In this document: piece by piece, positions 24,853 to 35,455 of the stretch
Position numbering within the stretch: position 1 is the stretch's first letter
Layout: every line of letters starts with the position of its first letter
Origin: TMP-24 sp964600685
Lineage (GTDB): Bacteria > Pseudomonadota > Alphaproteobacteria > Rhodobacterales > Rhodobacteraceae
Direction of reading: 5' to 3'
Assembly (NCBI GenBank): GCA_964600685.1
Contig: CAZRKU010000015.1
Span: 1 to 42,956, forward strand
DNA: 42,956 nt
Translations under genes and position numbers: made by a program
The notes under the pieces: generated by a model
The model's input: the letters and a program-made list of their open reading frames with translations, nothing else
What the model was told of the DNA's origin: nothing
Databases searched by the model: none

Positions 24853-26442
24853 CTAGGACCAAACGCCGGTCAGCACGTTGCGCGTCACCTGTTCCACCGG
24901 CCGTTCGCGGGCAATCAGCCCTGCCACCCACTCGCAGGAGCCCGCATTGAAGACCGCCCCCCGCCCCCGCCGGTAGTCCGCCATGCAGCCATTGCCGCGC
25001 GAGGCGCGGCCCAGCGTCTCTGGCGTGACCTGGCGGTGGATGAACTGGGCGACTTCCTCGGCATCCAGATGGCCGATGAACGGATCGCGGTCATGCGGGC
25101 CGGTCGAATGGGACAGCGTCGTCGCCGGCGACAGGCCGACGATGGTCAGATCGCCCTCAAGGCCGGTGCCTTCGGCGGCAAAGGGCAGACCATGGGTCAT
25201 GGTGTAGTCGACCCCGTCGACCTCATAGGCGAAGATCTTCGAACGCGCCCCCAGCAGGTCACCATAACCAAGGCCGGTGTCGCGCATCACCCAATGATCG
25301 GGCCGATAGATCGCGAAACCGCCAGAGCCGTGCGCGGCGCAGCGGCTCCAGCCCGCATAGACGCCCATGGCGCCGGTCAGGCCCATGGTCGCGACGGCAG
25401 GCCGGGCGACGAACGGATGATCCCAGTAGCTGGTCAGCCGCGTCCGGTCGGTGGTCATCGCCGGGTCTTCCGCCTCGGCCCTGGTCTTGAAGCAGGTCTG
25501 GGTCAGCAGGTCGTCCGAAAGCCGCGCCTGCCAGAAAAAATTGCCTCCGAACCGCGCCAGTTGCCCGCCCCGGTCGACCCAGCCTTCCAGATGGTCGCGC
25601 ATCTGCCATGTCCAGTATTCGTCATGGCCGACGATCAGGGCGCGGCCGTAACCGTCCAAAAGCGCGGCATCGCGATGCAGGTCGTGCTGGGTGGCGTAGT
25701 CAAGCGCAATGCCCTGCCGCTCGCACCACAGGGCAAAGGGCCGTTCGAATGCCGCCCAGCCCGAGGAGGCATACTTCTTCGACACCCCCTTGGTGCGGGC
25801 ATAGTCCATATGCGGATAGCGGGGTTTGGTCAGCAGGGGCGAGGCGTGCGGGACGCGTGGCGCATCCTCCGGCCAGCGCACGAACCCCGTGGCCCAGGGG
25901 CGGAGGAGCGAGACATGCGGCGCAAAGTCCGCGCCGCCTGGCCCGGTCAGCCCCTGATAATGGTTCGACCCGCCCCAGTCGTTGTAGGCGGCCCACGTGC
26001 CGGTGGCGAGCACCATGCAGATCTTCGCGCCGGGCCGGGCGGCCCGCAGCACGAACATATGCTGCGACTGGTGGCCGGGCACCGTCAGGGTGACGATGTA
26101 GACGCCGCTCTGCCAGCTGTCGGGGATGATCAGCACATGGCGTTCGGGCCAGCCGCAGCCGCTGACGGAACAGTCGGCGGGGGTCGGCGCGAAGGTCAGC
26201 GCGATTTCCGTGTCGAGCATGGTTTCAGGTGCAAGCCCGTCGCGGGCGATGGTCAGGCGCGCCTTCGGCGCCGAGGACATCACATGCAGCGCCAGCCGGT
26301 CGCCGGGGGCATAGGTCAGATGGTCCGTATAACCCCAGACCTGCGCCCGGTTCGGATCGGGCGAGGCCACCTCGAAATAATGGCCGGTGACCGGATCGCC
26401 ATCGTCATGAGGCCCGGCGACAAAGAAGCCCCTCAGCGTCAT
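24853..26442 (-). CDS. N,N-dimethylformamidase large-subunit-like protein
   Basis: The product (529 aa) resembles the beta (large) subunit of N,N-dimethylformamidase, an iron-dependent amidohydrolase with a class I glutamine-amidotransferase-like fold. Supporting segments are TGTWAAYNDWGGSNHYQG, SRLLRPW-type SLLRPWATGFVRWPE, IVGHDEYWTWQMRDHLEGWV, GGQLARFGGNFFWQARL and GGFAIYRPDHWVM. The N-terminal 130 residues look like a beta-sandwich (YAPGDRLALHVMSS, WQSGVYIVTLTVPGHQSQHM). No separate small subunit gene is seen. It is the last gene of the tetR operon, with TGATG overlap to the peptidase gene, and may hydrolyse an N-substituted amide related to the imported compound. Confidence 0.8.
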   Translation of the reverse strand: MTLRGFFVAGPHDDGDPVTGHYFEVASPDPNRAQVWGYTDHLTYAPGDRLALHVMSSAPKARLTIARDGLAPETMLDTEIALTFAPTPADCSVSGCGWPERHVLIIPDSWQSGVYIVTLTVPGHQSQHMFVLRAARPGAKICMVLATGTWAAYNDWGGSNHYQGLTGPGGADFAPHVSLLRPWATGFVRWPEDAPRVPHASPLLTKPRYPHMDYARTKGVSKKYASSGWAAFERPFALWCERQGIALDYATQHDLHRDAALLDGYGRALIVGHDEYWTWQMRDHLEGWVDRGGQLARFGGNFFWQARLSDDLLTQTCFKTRAEAEDPAMTTDRTRLTSYWDHPFVARPAVATMGLTGAMGVYAGWSRCAAHGSGGFAIYRPDHWVMRDTGLGYGDLLGARSKIFAYEVDGVDYTMTHGLPFAAEGTGLEGDLTIVGLSPATTLSHSTGPHDRDPFIGHLDAEEVAQFIHRQVTPETLGRASRGNGCMADYRRGRGAVFNAGSCEWVAGLIARERPVEQVTRNVLTGVWS

Positions 26443-28244
26443 CGCCCTGGTCCTTTCGCGAAAGCCCCGGTCAGGAAGGCCAGGCTCGCATCGAGGTAGA
26501 TCTCGACATTGCTGCGCCGGAAGATGCCGTGGCCTTCGTCTGGAAACAGCATCGCGTGGTGCGGAACACCCGCCGCCGTCAGGTCGCGCACGGCGGCACG
26601 GGTGTTCTCCGGCCCGACATTCGTATCGGCCAGCCCGTGGACGACCAGCACATGGCCGCGGATATCGCCGACGCTATTGCCGGGGCTGGCGCTGGCATAT
26701 TTCTCCGGCCTCTCCGCGGGTGCGCCGCCCATCATCTCCTCGCTGTAGGACTGGCCCCAGGGCATTCCGGTCGCCTCATAATCAAGGTCGAGCTTCCACA
26801 TGCCGCACATCGGGATGGCGGCCACCACAAGGTCGGGCGAACGGGCGATCTGCCACCAGCTGGAATACCCGCCATAGGAATTGCCCGCCACCGCCACCGG
26901 GCCGGGAATGCCGCTGGCGAGCGCGGCCTCGATCCCGGCGCGGATGTCGATCTGTTCGCGACCGCCCCAGCCGTCGTCCTTGACCATCTCGCGCCAGCGG
27001 CGGCCAAAGCCGGTGGAGCCGCGATAGTTCGGGTCGAGGACGGCAAAACCGGACTGGACCCAGAAGCCGATCTTGGGGTTTGCCCAATCCTCCGAATGCC
27101 AGGTCGGGCCTCCGTGGATATAGGCGATCAACCCTTTTGGCTGGCCTTCGGGCCGGTAAAGCCAGCCCTGCACCGCTTCGCCATCCGGTGCGGTCCAGCG
27201 GAAATCGCGGGGACGGGCACAGGTGCGGCGCGGGTCGGGGGCGGCGGCGGCAAGGGTCTGGCAGGAGCCATCGGGCCGGATGCGAACAAGATCATGGGGC
27301 GCATCCGCGTCATAGGCCTCCGCCAGCCAGCCGCCATCGGGCAGACCCGCCAGAGGCAGCAGGCTGCGGCGCCCCGACAGGTTCGGCAGGGGGGCGAGCG
27401 CGCCGCCCCGGCGGATCAGCGCCATGGTGCGGGACTGATCGTGGACGATCAGGGCAAGCGCGCCCGCGCCGTTGGTCACCACGTCATGGGGGCAGAGGCC
27501 AGGCTCGCCTGCGATCCACTCGATGTTCCCGGTGGAGAGCGTGAGGATCCCGGCCCGGTCGCGCGCGCCATCGTCGGCAACAAAGGCGATCCTGGCATCG
27601 TCGAGCCAGTCGCCGGTCACCGGCGTCTGGTCACCAAAGGCGAGAACCTCGCGCAGGTCGCTGCCGTCGGCATTCAGCACCCAAAGCTGCGTGCCTCCGG
27701 GCGCCCTGAGCGTGCGCGGCCAGAGAAGCCGCCTGCCGTCGGGGGAAAGCCTCCCGCCGCTCGTGAAGGGCCTGTCGCAGCGCCGCAGGCAGGCGCGGCG
27801 GCCTGTTGCAAGGTCCTGTCGCCAGAGCCAGCCGCCCTGCGTCACCTCCGCCCGGTCGTAATCATGGTTCGCGACGAACCAAAGCGCATTGCCCTCGCGG
27901 GAAAGCGCGCCGCCATAAACATAATGCGTATCCTGCCGGGGCGTCAGTTCGGTCAGACGATTCCCCGCCGCGCGGTCCAGAAGCAGCAGGTGGTCGCGCT
28001 CGCTCGCATGGTGCGACTGGGCGAGGATCAGGCGCATCCCGTCATGGGACACATCGCGGATCAGGAAGTGATCCTGCCCCCGGGTCAGCCGTTCGGGCGG
28101 GGTGGCAGCGTCGGTGGGCGCGCACCAGACCTCCTCGGTCTCGCTCATGCCCGCCCAGCACCAGAAGGCCCAGCGCCCGTCCCCGGACGCGTGCACATTG
28201 GTGATTTGTGGCAGGGCGGCCCAGGCGCGGGCAAGGTCGGTCAT
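26439..28244 (-). CDS. Prolyl oligopeptidase family (S9) serine peptidase
   Basis: The product (601 aa) has an N-terminal beta-propeller (about 20-340, repeats such as GDGRWAFWCW and LSPDGRRLLWP) and a C-terminal alpha/beta hydrolase domain. The triad can be assigned as Ser456 in GNSYGGY, Asp540 in VHGLADTNVGPENT and His572 in FPDEGHGIF; YIHGGPTW supplies the oxyanion region. No signal peptide is present, so it acts on imported substrate in the cytoplasm. The ATG at 28244 follows the ATPase stop by one base (TGAGATG). In context it may cleave short peptides or acyl-amino compounds brought in by the ABC system. Confidence 0.91.
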   Translation of the reverse strand: MTDLARAWAALPQITNVHASGDGRWAFWCWAGMSETEEVWCAPTDAATPPERLTRGQDHFLIRDVSHDGMRLILAQSHHASERDHLLLLDRAAGNRLTELTPRQDTHYVYGGALSREGNALWFVANHDYDRAEVTQGGWLWRQDLATGRRACLRRCDRPFTSGGRLSPDGRRLLWPRTLRAPGGTQLWVLNADGSDLREVLAFGDQTPVTGDWLDDARIAFVADDGARDRAGILTLSTGNIEWIAGEPGLCPHDVVTNGAGALALIVHDQSRTMALIRRGGALAPLPNLSGRRSLLPLAGLPDGGWLAEAYDADAPHDLVRIRPDGSCQTLAAAAPDPRRTCARPRDFRWTAPDGEAVQGWLYRPEGQPKGLIAYIHGGPTWHSEDWANPKIGFWVQSGFAVLDPNYRGSTGFGRRWREMVKDDGWGGREQIDIRAGIEAALASGIPGPVAVAGNSYGGYSSWWQIARSPDLVVAAIPMCGMWKLDLDYEATGMPWGQSYSEEMMGGAPAERPEKYASASPGNSVGDIRGHVLVVHGLADTNVGPENTRAAVRDLTAAGVPHHAMLFPDEGHGIFRRSNVEIYLDASLAFLTGAFAKGPGR

Positions 28245-28245
28245 C

Positions 28246-29213
28246 TCAGTCCTCGATGAAGTGGCAGGCGGCAAGGCGGTCGCCGAAAGATCGCAGCTCG
28301 GGCCGCTCGCCCAGGCAGCGCGGGGCCACGCGCGGGCAGCGGCTGGCAAAGACGCAACCGGGCGGGGGGGCGGCGGCATTGGGCAGATCGCCCGACAAGG
28401 ATTGCCCTGCCCTGCCCTTTTCGCGCACGGGGTCCGGTTCGGGCACCGCCTGCATCAGCGCCTGCGCATAGGGATGCAGCGGGCCGGCATAGAAGGCGTC
28501 GCGCGGCGCCTGCTCCACGACCCGGCCCAGGCACATGACCATCACCTCATGGCTGATATGGCGCACCACGGCGAGATTGTGGGAAATGAAGATCAGCGCC
28601 AGCCCCAACCGATCCTGAAGGTCCATCAGCAGATTGACCACCTGCGCCTGGATCGACACGTCAAGCGCGGAAACCGGCTCGTCGCAGACGATCAGCTTCG
28701 GTTTGGCGATCAGCGCTCGGGCGATCCCCACGCGCTGCGCCTGACCGCCGGACAGTTCATGCGGATAACGGTCGGCGAAATCGGCGGACAGGCCGACCAG
28801 CCTGAGCGTCTCGATCACGCGGGCCCGCAGGTCGGCGCGGCCGAGACCGGGTTCGAACGTGGCAAGCGGGCGCGAGACGATACGACCAAGCGTCATGCGC
28901 GGGTCGAGCGCGGCGACGGGATCCTGAAAGATGATCTGGAATTCCGACCGGCGACGCCGCAGCGCGTCGGGCGTCATCCCTGCCATGTCCCGCCCCTCCC
29001 AGAGAACCTGCCCACCCGCAGGTTCGATCAGCCTGAGGAGCGCACGGCCCAGCGTGGACTTGCCGCAACCGGACTCACCCACGATGCCCAGCGTCCGGCC
29101 TGCCTCAAGCCGGAAGGAAACGTCACGCACGATCGGCAACAGGCGCGGCGGGCTGAAAAGGCTCGCGCCGGCAACGCGATAACCCACGTCCAGATTGCGC
29201 GCTTCCAGAAGGG

Positions 29214-29217
<4 letters not shown>
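28246..29217 (-). CDS. ABC transporter ATP-binding protein, OppF/DppF type
   Basis: The product (323 aa) has Walker A GESGCGKS, Q-loop IFQDPVAALDPRMT, signature LSGGQAQR, Walker B KLIVCDEPVSALDVSIQAQ and switch SHNLAVV. The C-terminal oligopeptide-transporter extension with cysteines is present (GCVFASRCPRVAPRC...ACHF). The start MTLLEARNLD at 29217 overlaps the stop of the OppD-like gene (ATGA); the frame upstream is proline/alanine-rich shadow sequence. Confidence 0.94.
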
Positions 29218-30180
<963 letters not shown>

Positions 30181-30191
<11 letters not shown>

Positions 30192-31053
30192 TCGGATCAA
30201 AGGCGTCCCTCAGCCCGTCGGCGATGAAGTTCAGACAGAAGAGGACGATGGCCAGAAGCGTGCCGGGCAGGAGGAGAAGCCGCAGGTCGGTATCCATCGC
30301 GGATGTGCCCGACTGGATGAGATTGCCCCAGCTGGCCTGCGGTTCCTTGATGCCGATGCCGAGGAACGACAGGAAACTTTCCGACAAGATCACCTCCGGC
30401 ACCAGAAGGCTGCCATAGACGATCACCACCGAAATGCAGTTCGGCACGATATGTTCGAGAACGATCTGCCAGGGCCTCATTCCGCCTGCCCGCGCGGCTT
30501 CGATGAATTCGCGGCGGGAAAGCGACTGCGCCTGCGCGCGCACGATGACCGCGGGGGTCAGCCACAGGGTAAAGACGATGGCCGCAAACAGGGCGGTGTT
30601 GCCGCCGCCGAACAGCAGGCTGAGGAGGATGACGAGGATCACATAGGGAAAGCCGAAAAGCACCTCGACCAGGCGCATCATCACCCGGTCGGCGCGTCCG
30701 CCCGCGTAACCGGCGATGGCGCCGTACAGCACGCCGATCCCGCCGGCGACCGCCGCGCCGAGAAAGCCCACGGTCAGGGAGACGCGCCCACCCTCCAGCA
30801 CCCGCACCAGAAGATCGCGGCCGAAATCGTCGGTGCCGAAAAGGTGGGGCGAGGAAAAGTCGATGGGGGCGGAGATATTGTCGAAATCCGCATCCTCGCC
30901 GGTGAAGGGGAAGGCATAGGGGCCGACGAAACAGATCAGGATGATCGCGGCCAGCACCCAGACCGACAGCATGGCCAGCCGGTTCGCGGCGAAGCGGCGC
31001 AACTGCAGCCGGAAGGTCGACAAAGACCGGGGCGCGGCGGCGTCAGTCGGCAT
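30181..31053 (-). CDS. ABC transporter permease, DppC/OppC type
   Basis: The product (290 aa) is an inner-membrane permease. It shows the usual N-terminal RRFAANRLAMLSVWVLAAII anchor, FGTDDFGRDLLVRVLEGGR, six membrane segments and the EAA loop (EAARAGGMRPWQIVLEHIVPN), ending in FIADGLRDAFDPNDR. Its start overlaps the DppB-like gene by 11 bases. Confidence 0.94.
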
Positions 31054-31966
31054 GGCGCACCCGGGGGTCGATCCAGCCGCGCACCAGGTCGGTGAGGATG
31101 TTGAACAGGATCAGCAGGCCGCCGTAGACGATGGTGATCCCCATGACCAGCGGATAGTCGCGGTTGAGCGCGGCATCGACGAAATGCCGCCCGATGCCCG
31201 GCACGGCGAAGATCGTCTCGATCAGGATGGAGCCGGTGATGATGGCGGCGGTCGCAGGCCCGAGATAGGCGATGACCGGCAGAAGCGCACCGGTCAGCGT
31301 ATGGCGGACCAGGGTGCGCCGCGGCCCGATGCCCTTGGCGCGCGCGGTGCGGACGTAGTTTTCGCGCATCACCTCGATCATCGAGGTGCGGGTGAGGCGC
31401 GAGATATAGGCAATGTTGGGAAGCGCCAGCACCAGGACCGGCAGCACCAGCGTCCGCCAGCCCCCCTCCGACCCGCCGACCGGCAGCCAGCCGAGTTTCA
31501 GGGCGAAGACCACCTGCATAAGCGGCCCGATCACGAAGATCGGGATGGCGATACCCACCACTCCGACGATCCCCGCCAGATAGTCGGTCGCGCTGTTGCG
31601 CCCGAGCGCACCCGCGACGCCAAGACCGATCCCGACGAGCGCGGCCACGATGATCGCCCAGAAGCCGATGGCCAGCGAATAGGGCAGGCCCGACGCGATG
31701 ATGTCGCCCACCGAATAGTCGCGAAACCGGGTCGAGGGGCCGAGATCCAGATGCAAAAGCCCCCAGACATAACGCCCGAACTGCTGCCAGACCGGTTCAT
31801 CCAGATGAAATGCTTCCTGAATGTTGGCCAGCACCTCGGGAGAAACCTTGCGGTTGCGCGAAAACGGGCCGCCGGGCGCCAGTCGCATGACGAAAAAGGT
31901 CAGCGTGACCAGCGCCGCCAGCGTCAGCCCGCCCTCCCACAATCTTTTTCCGACGAAACGCAGCAT
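31043..31966 (-). CDS. ABC transporter permease, DppB/OppB type
   Basis: The product (307 aa from this start) has the OppB-like N-terminus MLRFVGKRLWEGGLTLAALV and FFVMRLAPGGPF, then VLANIQEAFHLDEPVWQQF, a six-helix core, the EAA loop (YVRTARAKGIGPRRTLVRHTLT, quoted in part YVRTARAKGIGPRRTLV) and ILIETIFAVPGIGRHF. The ATG at 31966 is preferred to that at 31993, because the earlier one falls inside the stem-loop 31982-32005 and the family normally begins with MLRF; neither has a strong ribosome site. Confidence 0.92.
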   Translation of the reverse strand: MLRFVGKRLWEGGLTLAALVTLTFFVMRLAPGGPFSRNRKVSPEVLANIQEAFHLDEPVWQQFGRYVWGLLHLDLGPSTRFRDYSVGDIIASGLPYSLAIGFWAIIVAALVGIGLGVAGALGRNSATDYLAGIVGVVGIAIPIFVIGPLMQVVFALKLGWLPVGGSEGGWRTLVLPVLVLALPNIAYISRLTRTSMIEVMRENYVRTARAKGIGPRRTLVRHTLTGALLPVIAYLGPATAAIITGSILIETIFAVPGIGRHFVDAALNRDYPLVMGITIVYGGLLILFNILTDLVRGWIDPRVRHAD

Positions 31967-31981
31967 GTCCCATTCGGCGAA

Positions 31982-32005
31982 CCGGGCGCGCATCGGCGCG
32001 CCCGG
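31982..32005 (-). terminator. Intercistronic hairpin after second binding-protein gene
   Basis: Perfect 10-bp stem CCGGGCGCGC (31982-31991) and complement (31996-32005) with an ATCG loop, immediately after the binding-protein stop and ahead of the permease genes. No T run follows. As in the first ABC operon, it probably stabilises the upstream mRNA part or lets only a fraction of polymerase continue. Confidence 0.65.
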
Positions 32006-32012
32006 CCTGCCC

Positions 32013-33608
32013 CTACTCCAATGTCAGGAATTGCGAGTTGTTGTAGCCTGCGACCGACGCTTCGAACCCTTTGACATTGGGTTTCACCAGATGCCGGTAG
32101 GGCTCGATCGACACCGGGGCGAAGATGTAATCGTCGAGCAGGATCTTTTCTGCCTTGGCCAGCGCGATATACCGCGATGCCTTGTCCGGAAGTTGGGCGG
32201 CCTCGTCCATGGCCGCGTCATATTCCGGTTTCACCCAGTCATAGCCGGGTTCAGCAGATGGCCGCATGTAGGAAAGAAACGTTTCCGGTCCGGCGAAATC
32301 GCCCACCAGATTGTCGGCGAACACATCCCAGTCGTCTGTATAAAAGAGGTCAAGCCAGGCTTTGCGTTCCTGCGCGTTCACCTCTGCCTCGACTCCCAGG
32401 ACCTTCTTCCACATCAATGCGATACCCTGCGCACGACGGCTGCTGGTTTCGGCGACCGTCGTGGCGATGCTGACTTTCAGCGGATTATCGGGCCCGTAGC
32501 CGGCCTTGGCATAAAGCTCCTTGGCCAGGGCTTCGCGTTCAGCCTGCGTCATTGTCGCTTCGGCGATCTGTGGCCCCTGATAGGCAGCGTCAAAGCCGCC
32601 TGCGAAGGAGAAATCCGGGATGCCACCGGCCTTCACGATACTGCCTTCCAGAACCTCCCGGTCGATTGCCAGGGTCAGGGCGCGCCGCAGATCCAGGCTC
32701 TTGAACGGCTCTTTCGACAGGTTGAAGCTGTAGTAGACGACATAGGTAGAAGGAAAGACCCGCAACTCGTCCGCCATCGTCTGCCTCAGCTCCTCAAGCT
32801 GATTGACCGGCACGTCATAGGTGATGTCGATCTCGCCCGCTTGATACCGCTTGAGTTCGGTCGAGACATCTTCGGTCACATGATACTTGACAAAGGGAAT
32901 GCTGACGTTCGCCGCGTCCCAATAGTTCGGATTTCTCTCAAGCAGGACGTGGCTTTGCGGCACGACCTCCTTGATGACATAGGCCCCGTTCGTCACGACC
33001 TTGGCCGGATCCACGAAGACGGCCGCCCCCCCTTCGGCAAAGCTTGGCCCGTGCAGCGGCGTCACCTGGAAAGAGCCCATCAGGTCGAGCATGTGCGGCG
33101 CGGGTGTCAGCATCTCGATCACGACGGTGCGTGCGTCGGGCGCAGTCACGCCAACGGTCGCCGCATCCTTCGTCTCGCCATTGGCAAATGCCTCGGCGCC
33201 TTTGACCTGTATGGTCGAGTAAAAATAATAGCCCTTCTCCGACGCGGTATCGGGATTGAGCGTGCGGATGATGCCGTTCACGAAATCCTGGGCCGTCAGC
33301 GGATCGCCGTTCGACCATTTCAGCCCGTCACGCAGACGGAACGTGTAAGTCTTGCCGTCCGCGCTGACTTCCCAGCTTTCGGCGGCGCCGGGAATGACCT
33401 GCCCGGTGCGGTCGAACGTGACCAGCCCCTCATAGGCATCGGATTGGATCCAGCCGGCCGCCGCATCGAAATTCACATGCGGGTCGAGCGACGACCACTC
33501 GGACCCGACGCCCCTGTCCAGCGTTTCATCCGCCAAAGCCGGCACCGCCAGAGCCAGCGTCGCGGCAAGCACCAGACCGCCCAGCGCGGTCGACATCAGT
33601 TTACGCAT
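32013..33608 (-). CDS. ABC transporter substrate-binding protein, family 5
   Basis: The product (531 aa) is a periplasmic SBP_bac_5 protein. A signal peptide is clear (MRKLMSTALGGLVLAATLAL, then AVPALA, cleavage before DETLDRG). Mature-protein landmarks are EWSSLDPHVNFDAAAGW, AESWEVSADGKTYTFRLRDG, VDPAKVVTNGAYVIKEV and LDLRRALTLAIDREVL. The second ATG (33608) is chosen since GGAGG lies five bases upstream of it but only two from the first ATG (33611). It lies between an acylase-like gene and the permeases in the tetR operon. The ligand is unknown; peptides or other N-containing small molecules are typical. Confidence 0.94.
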   Translation of the reverse strand: MRKLMSTALGGLVLAATLALAVPALADETLDRGVGSEWSSLDPHVNFDAAAGWIQSDAYEGLVTFDRTGQVIPGAAESWEVSADGKTYTFRLRDGLKWSNGDPLTAQDFVNGIIRTLNPDTASEKGYYFYSTIQVKGAEAFANGETKDAATVGVTAPDARTVVIEMLTPAPHMLDLMGSFQVTPLHGPSFAEGGAAVFVDPAKVVTNGAYVIKEVVPQSHVLLERNPNYWDAANVSIPFVKYHVTEDVSTELKRYQAGEIDITYDVPVNQLEELRQTMADELRVFPSTYVVYYSFNLSKEPFKSLDLRRALTLAIDREVLEGSIVKAGGIPDFSFAGGFDAAYQGPQIAEATMTQAEREALAKELYAKAGYGPDNPLKVSIATTVAETSSRRAQGIALMWKKVLGVEAEVNAQERKAWLDLFYTDDWDVFADNLVGDFAGPETFLSYMRPSAEPGYDWVKPEYDAAMDEAAQLPDKASRYIALAKAEKILLDDYIFAPVSIEPYRHLVKPNVKGFEASVAGYNNSQFLTLE

Positions 33609-33633
33609 CATCTCCTCCCAAGTTCGGTTCACC

Positions 33634-34755
33634 TCAGTCCGAAAGCAGTTCCCTTTCGCGCGCCACTTCGGCCCCGGCAACGTGACAAAGGCCCTGCCCC
33701 CTCAGCGCGACGCGCCACAATTCCTGGCGGAAGAGCAAACCGTCGACCGGGCTGATCAACGGCGCGCGCGTCCGCGTCACGGGGTCGGTCACATGGCCGA
33801 TCACCTCGCCCCGCGCCACCTCGTCGCCGGGCAGGCGCGACCAGGTGACGATGCCGCCCTGCGGGGCAAAGACCTCCAAAGCGCCGCCCAGCGGCAGGTG
33901 CTCGGCGTCCGCAAACGCGGGCGCCCGGGCCGCACCAGCGGCGACCACGCCGACGGCGGCCAGAAAATCCAGCAGGTTTCGGGCATCCGCCGCGGCCAGA
34001 TCATCACTGACATCGAACTGCCCGCGATATTCGAGCGTCGTGGAAAAGCAGGCCATCGGGATCGGATGGCGGTCGCCGAAGCGCTCGGCCAGCCTGAGCC
34101 AGGGCACGGTGTGCGCCTCGTCAAACGCATTGCCGCCCGACACGGACTGCACCAGCGCCAGCCTGGCACCGACCGACCGGCACAGAAGCGACGTATCGGC
34201 GGGGCGGACGGTGGAGGCATAAAGATGCATCACCGCATGATGATCGCAATGCAGATCCAGCACATAGTCAGCGTCGCAGGACCAGCGCAGAAGCTGCAGG
34301 CGCAGGTCTTCCCCGTCGGTCTTTCCGTCCTTGCGATCCAGCGCCGCCCGGAATGCCGCGCGGATCGTTGCCCGATTTTCATCGGGTGATTGGGTCAGGC
34401 GACCTTCCAGATCGTCCGCGACCAGTCTGTCCAGTTCGGGATAGAGCCGGTTGAAGTTCTTCGATGTGTCCGCATCGAACCGGCCCTGCGGTCGCCCGTG
34501 TTGCCATTGGGCGAGGCCGATCGGGTTGGCCACCGGCACCACGCAGACGTCGCCCAGGATCTGTCCTGCCGCCTCTGCCCGGTCGAGAAGGTCGAGAAGA
34601 TGCTGCAGGACCAGCACGCCCGGCATTTCATCGGCATGCAATCCGGCCTGCAGATAGGCACGCGCCCCCCCGCCCTGTCCTTCGTAGCGGCAGGCCACCA
34701 GCGTGCGGGTTGCGCCGGGACTGTCGCCGCGAAGGGGGTGGGTCACGACTTTCAT
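33634..34755 (-). CDS. Succinylglutamate desuccinylase/aspartoacylase family protein
   Basis: The product (373 aa) is a zinc carboxypeptidase-fold (M14-like) deacylase. Likely zinc ligands are His40 and Glu43 (AGLHADEMPG) and His169 (YVLDLHCD); SKNFNRLYPE (99-107) carries the conserved Asn-Arg of substrate binding. The C-terminal beta part (GGIVTWSRLPGDEVARGEVI, SPVDGLLFRQEL) is the usual barrel-like cap. Relatives remove acyl groups from N-acylated amino acids, including DoeB-type N-acetyl-diaminobutyrate deacetylases. The ATG overlaps the tetR stop (ATGA). In context it would act on an N-acyl compound that the ABC system imports. Confidence 0.88.
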   Translation of the reverse strand: MKVVTHPLRGDSPGATRTLVACRYEGQGGGARAYLQAGLHADEMPGVLVLQHLLDLLDRAEAAGQILGDVCVVPVANPIGLAQWQHGRPQGRFDADTSKNFNRLYPELDRLVADDLEGRLTQSPDENRATIRAAFRAALDRKDGKTDGEDLRLQLLRWSCDADYVLDLHCDHHAVMHLYASTVRPADTSLLCRSVGARLALVQSVSGGNAFDEAHTVPWLRLAERFGDRHPIPMACFSTTLEYRGQFDVSDDLAAADARNLLDFLAAVGVVAAGAARAPAFADAEHLPLGGALEVFAPQGGIVTWSRLPGDEVARGEVIGHVTDPVTRTRAPLISPVDGLLFRQELWRVALRGQGLCHVAGAEVARERELLSD

Positions 34756-35375
34756 CCCCCAGGTCCCTCCTGCGAGGGCAGGGGGCCGACGAACGGCTCC
34801 AGCAACCTGGCGCAGGCCCTGCGGGCGCGTTCGGGGCTGAGCGTTTCGGGGCTGATGCAGAGCTCCAGCCACAGCCCGTCAACCAGCGCGATGACCGATA
34901 CGGCCAGTTCATCCGCTGCCGCAATCCGGCCCGCCGCGCGGGTCTGCGCCGCGATTGCCGCCTCGACCGTCGCGCGGTAGCGGTCATAGAGCACGCGGTG
35001 TTCGGCCTGCAACGTCGGGTTCGTGGCCACCTCGCCCCAGATCGCAAGCCAGACGTTGAGGCTTTCACGGCTGTAGTTGGCGGGCGAGAAGAGATGGTCG
35101 AGAAGCTGCGCGAGCGGCAAGGGCGCGCCATCCCTGGGGCCGATCACCGCAAGCAGGGGCTGGTAGGCGGCCGCGTAGACCTCGGCCAGAAGCCGGTCCT
35201 TCGATCCGAAATGATGCGTGATCAGCCCGCGCGAGGCACCGGAAATCTTGCAGATATTGTCGACGGTAAAAGCGCGGATGCCCCCCTGGGCCAGACAGGC
35301 AAGACCAGCCTCGACCAACATCCGCGCACGGACTTCGCTGGTGTAGCGGCGATAGCGGGGGGCGGTTTCCTCCAT
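34752..35375 (-). CDS. TetR-family transcriptional regulator, BetI-like
   Basis: The product (207 aa) has an N-terminal TetR helix-turn-helix (about 14-65: LVEAGLACLAQGGIRAFTVD, ICKISGASRGLITHHFGSKDRL) and a C-terminal ligand domain with features recalled from BetI, the choline-responsive repressor: VWLAIWGEVATNP and VIALVDGLWLELCIS. It is the first full gene of the long minus-strand operon ending at 24853 and its own promoter carries the operator type also found at 13434-13531, so autoregulation and control of the flavoprotein, mttB-like and hydrolase genes are inferred. Its ATG lies one base past the stop of a leader ORF (35377-35448), and its own ribosome site is weak. Confidence 0.9.
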   Translation of the reverse strand: MEETAPRYRRYTSEVRARMLVEAGLACLAQGGIRAFTVDNICKISGASRGLITHHFGSKDRLLAEVYAAAYQPLLAVIGPRDGAPLPLAQLLDHLFSPANYSRESLNVWLAIWGEVATNPTLQAEHRVLYDRYRATVEAAIAAQTRAAGRIAAADELAVSVIALVDGLWLELCISPETLSPERARRACARLLEPFVGPLPSQEGPGG

Positions 35376-35376
35376 G

Positions 35377-35448
35377 TCAGCGCTGCCCCGACGGAAGGGA
35401 AAGGTCGCACCAGAATGGGGCCGATGGCACTGTCGCGGCGATCATCAT
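35377..35448 (-). CDS. Possible leader peptide of the tetR operon
   Basis: A 23-codon frame (22 from the second of two adjacent ATG codons) begins MMIAATVPSAPFW and ends PSGQR, with its TGA one base before the tetR ATG (TGACATG). It has the best ribosome site in the region, AAGGAG (35452-35457), six bases from the second ATG, whereas tetR itself has only a poor one. Translational coupling to tetR is the likely role. There is no run of one amino acid to suggest classical attenuation. Confidence 0.5.
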   Translation of the reverse strand: MMIAATVPSAPFWCDLSLPSGQR

Positions 35449-35455
35449 TCGCTCC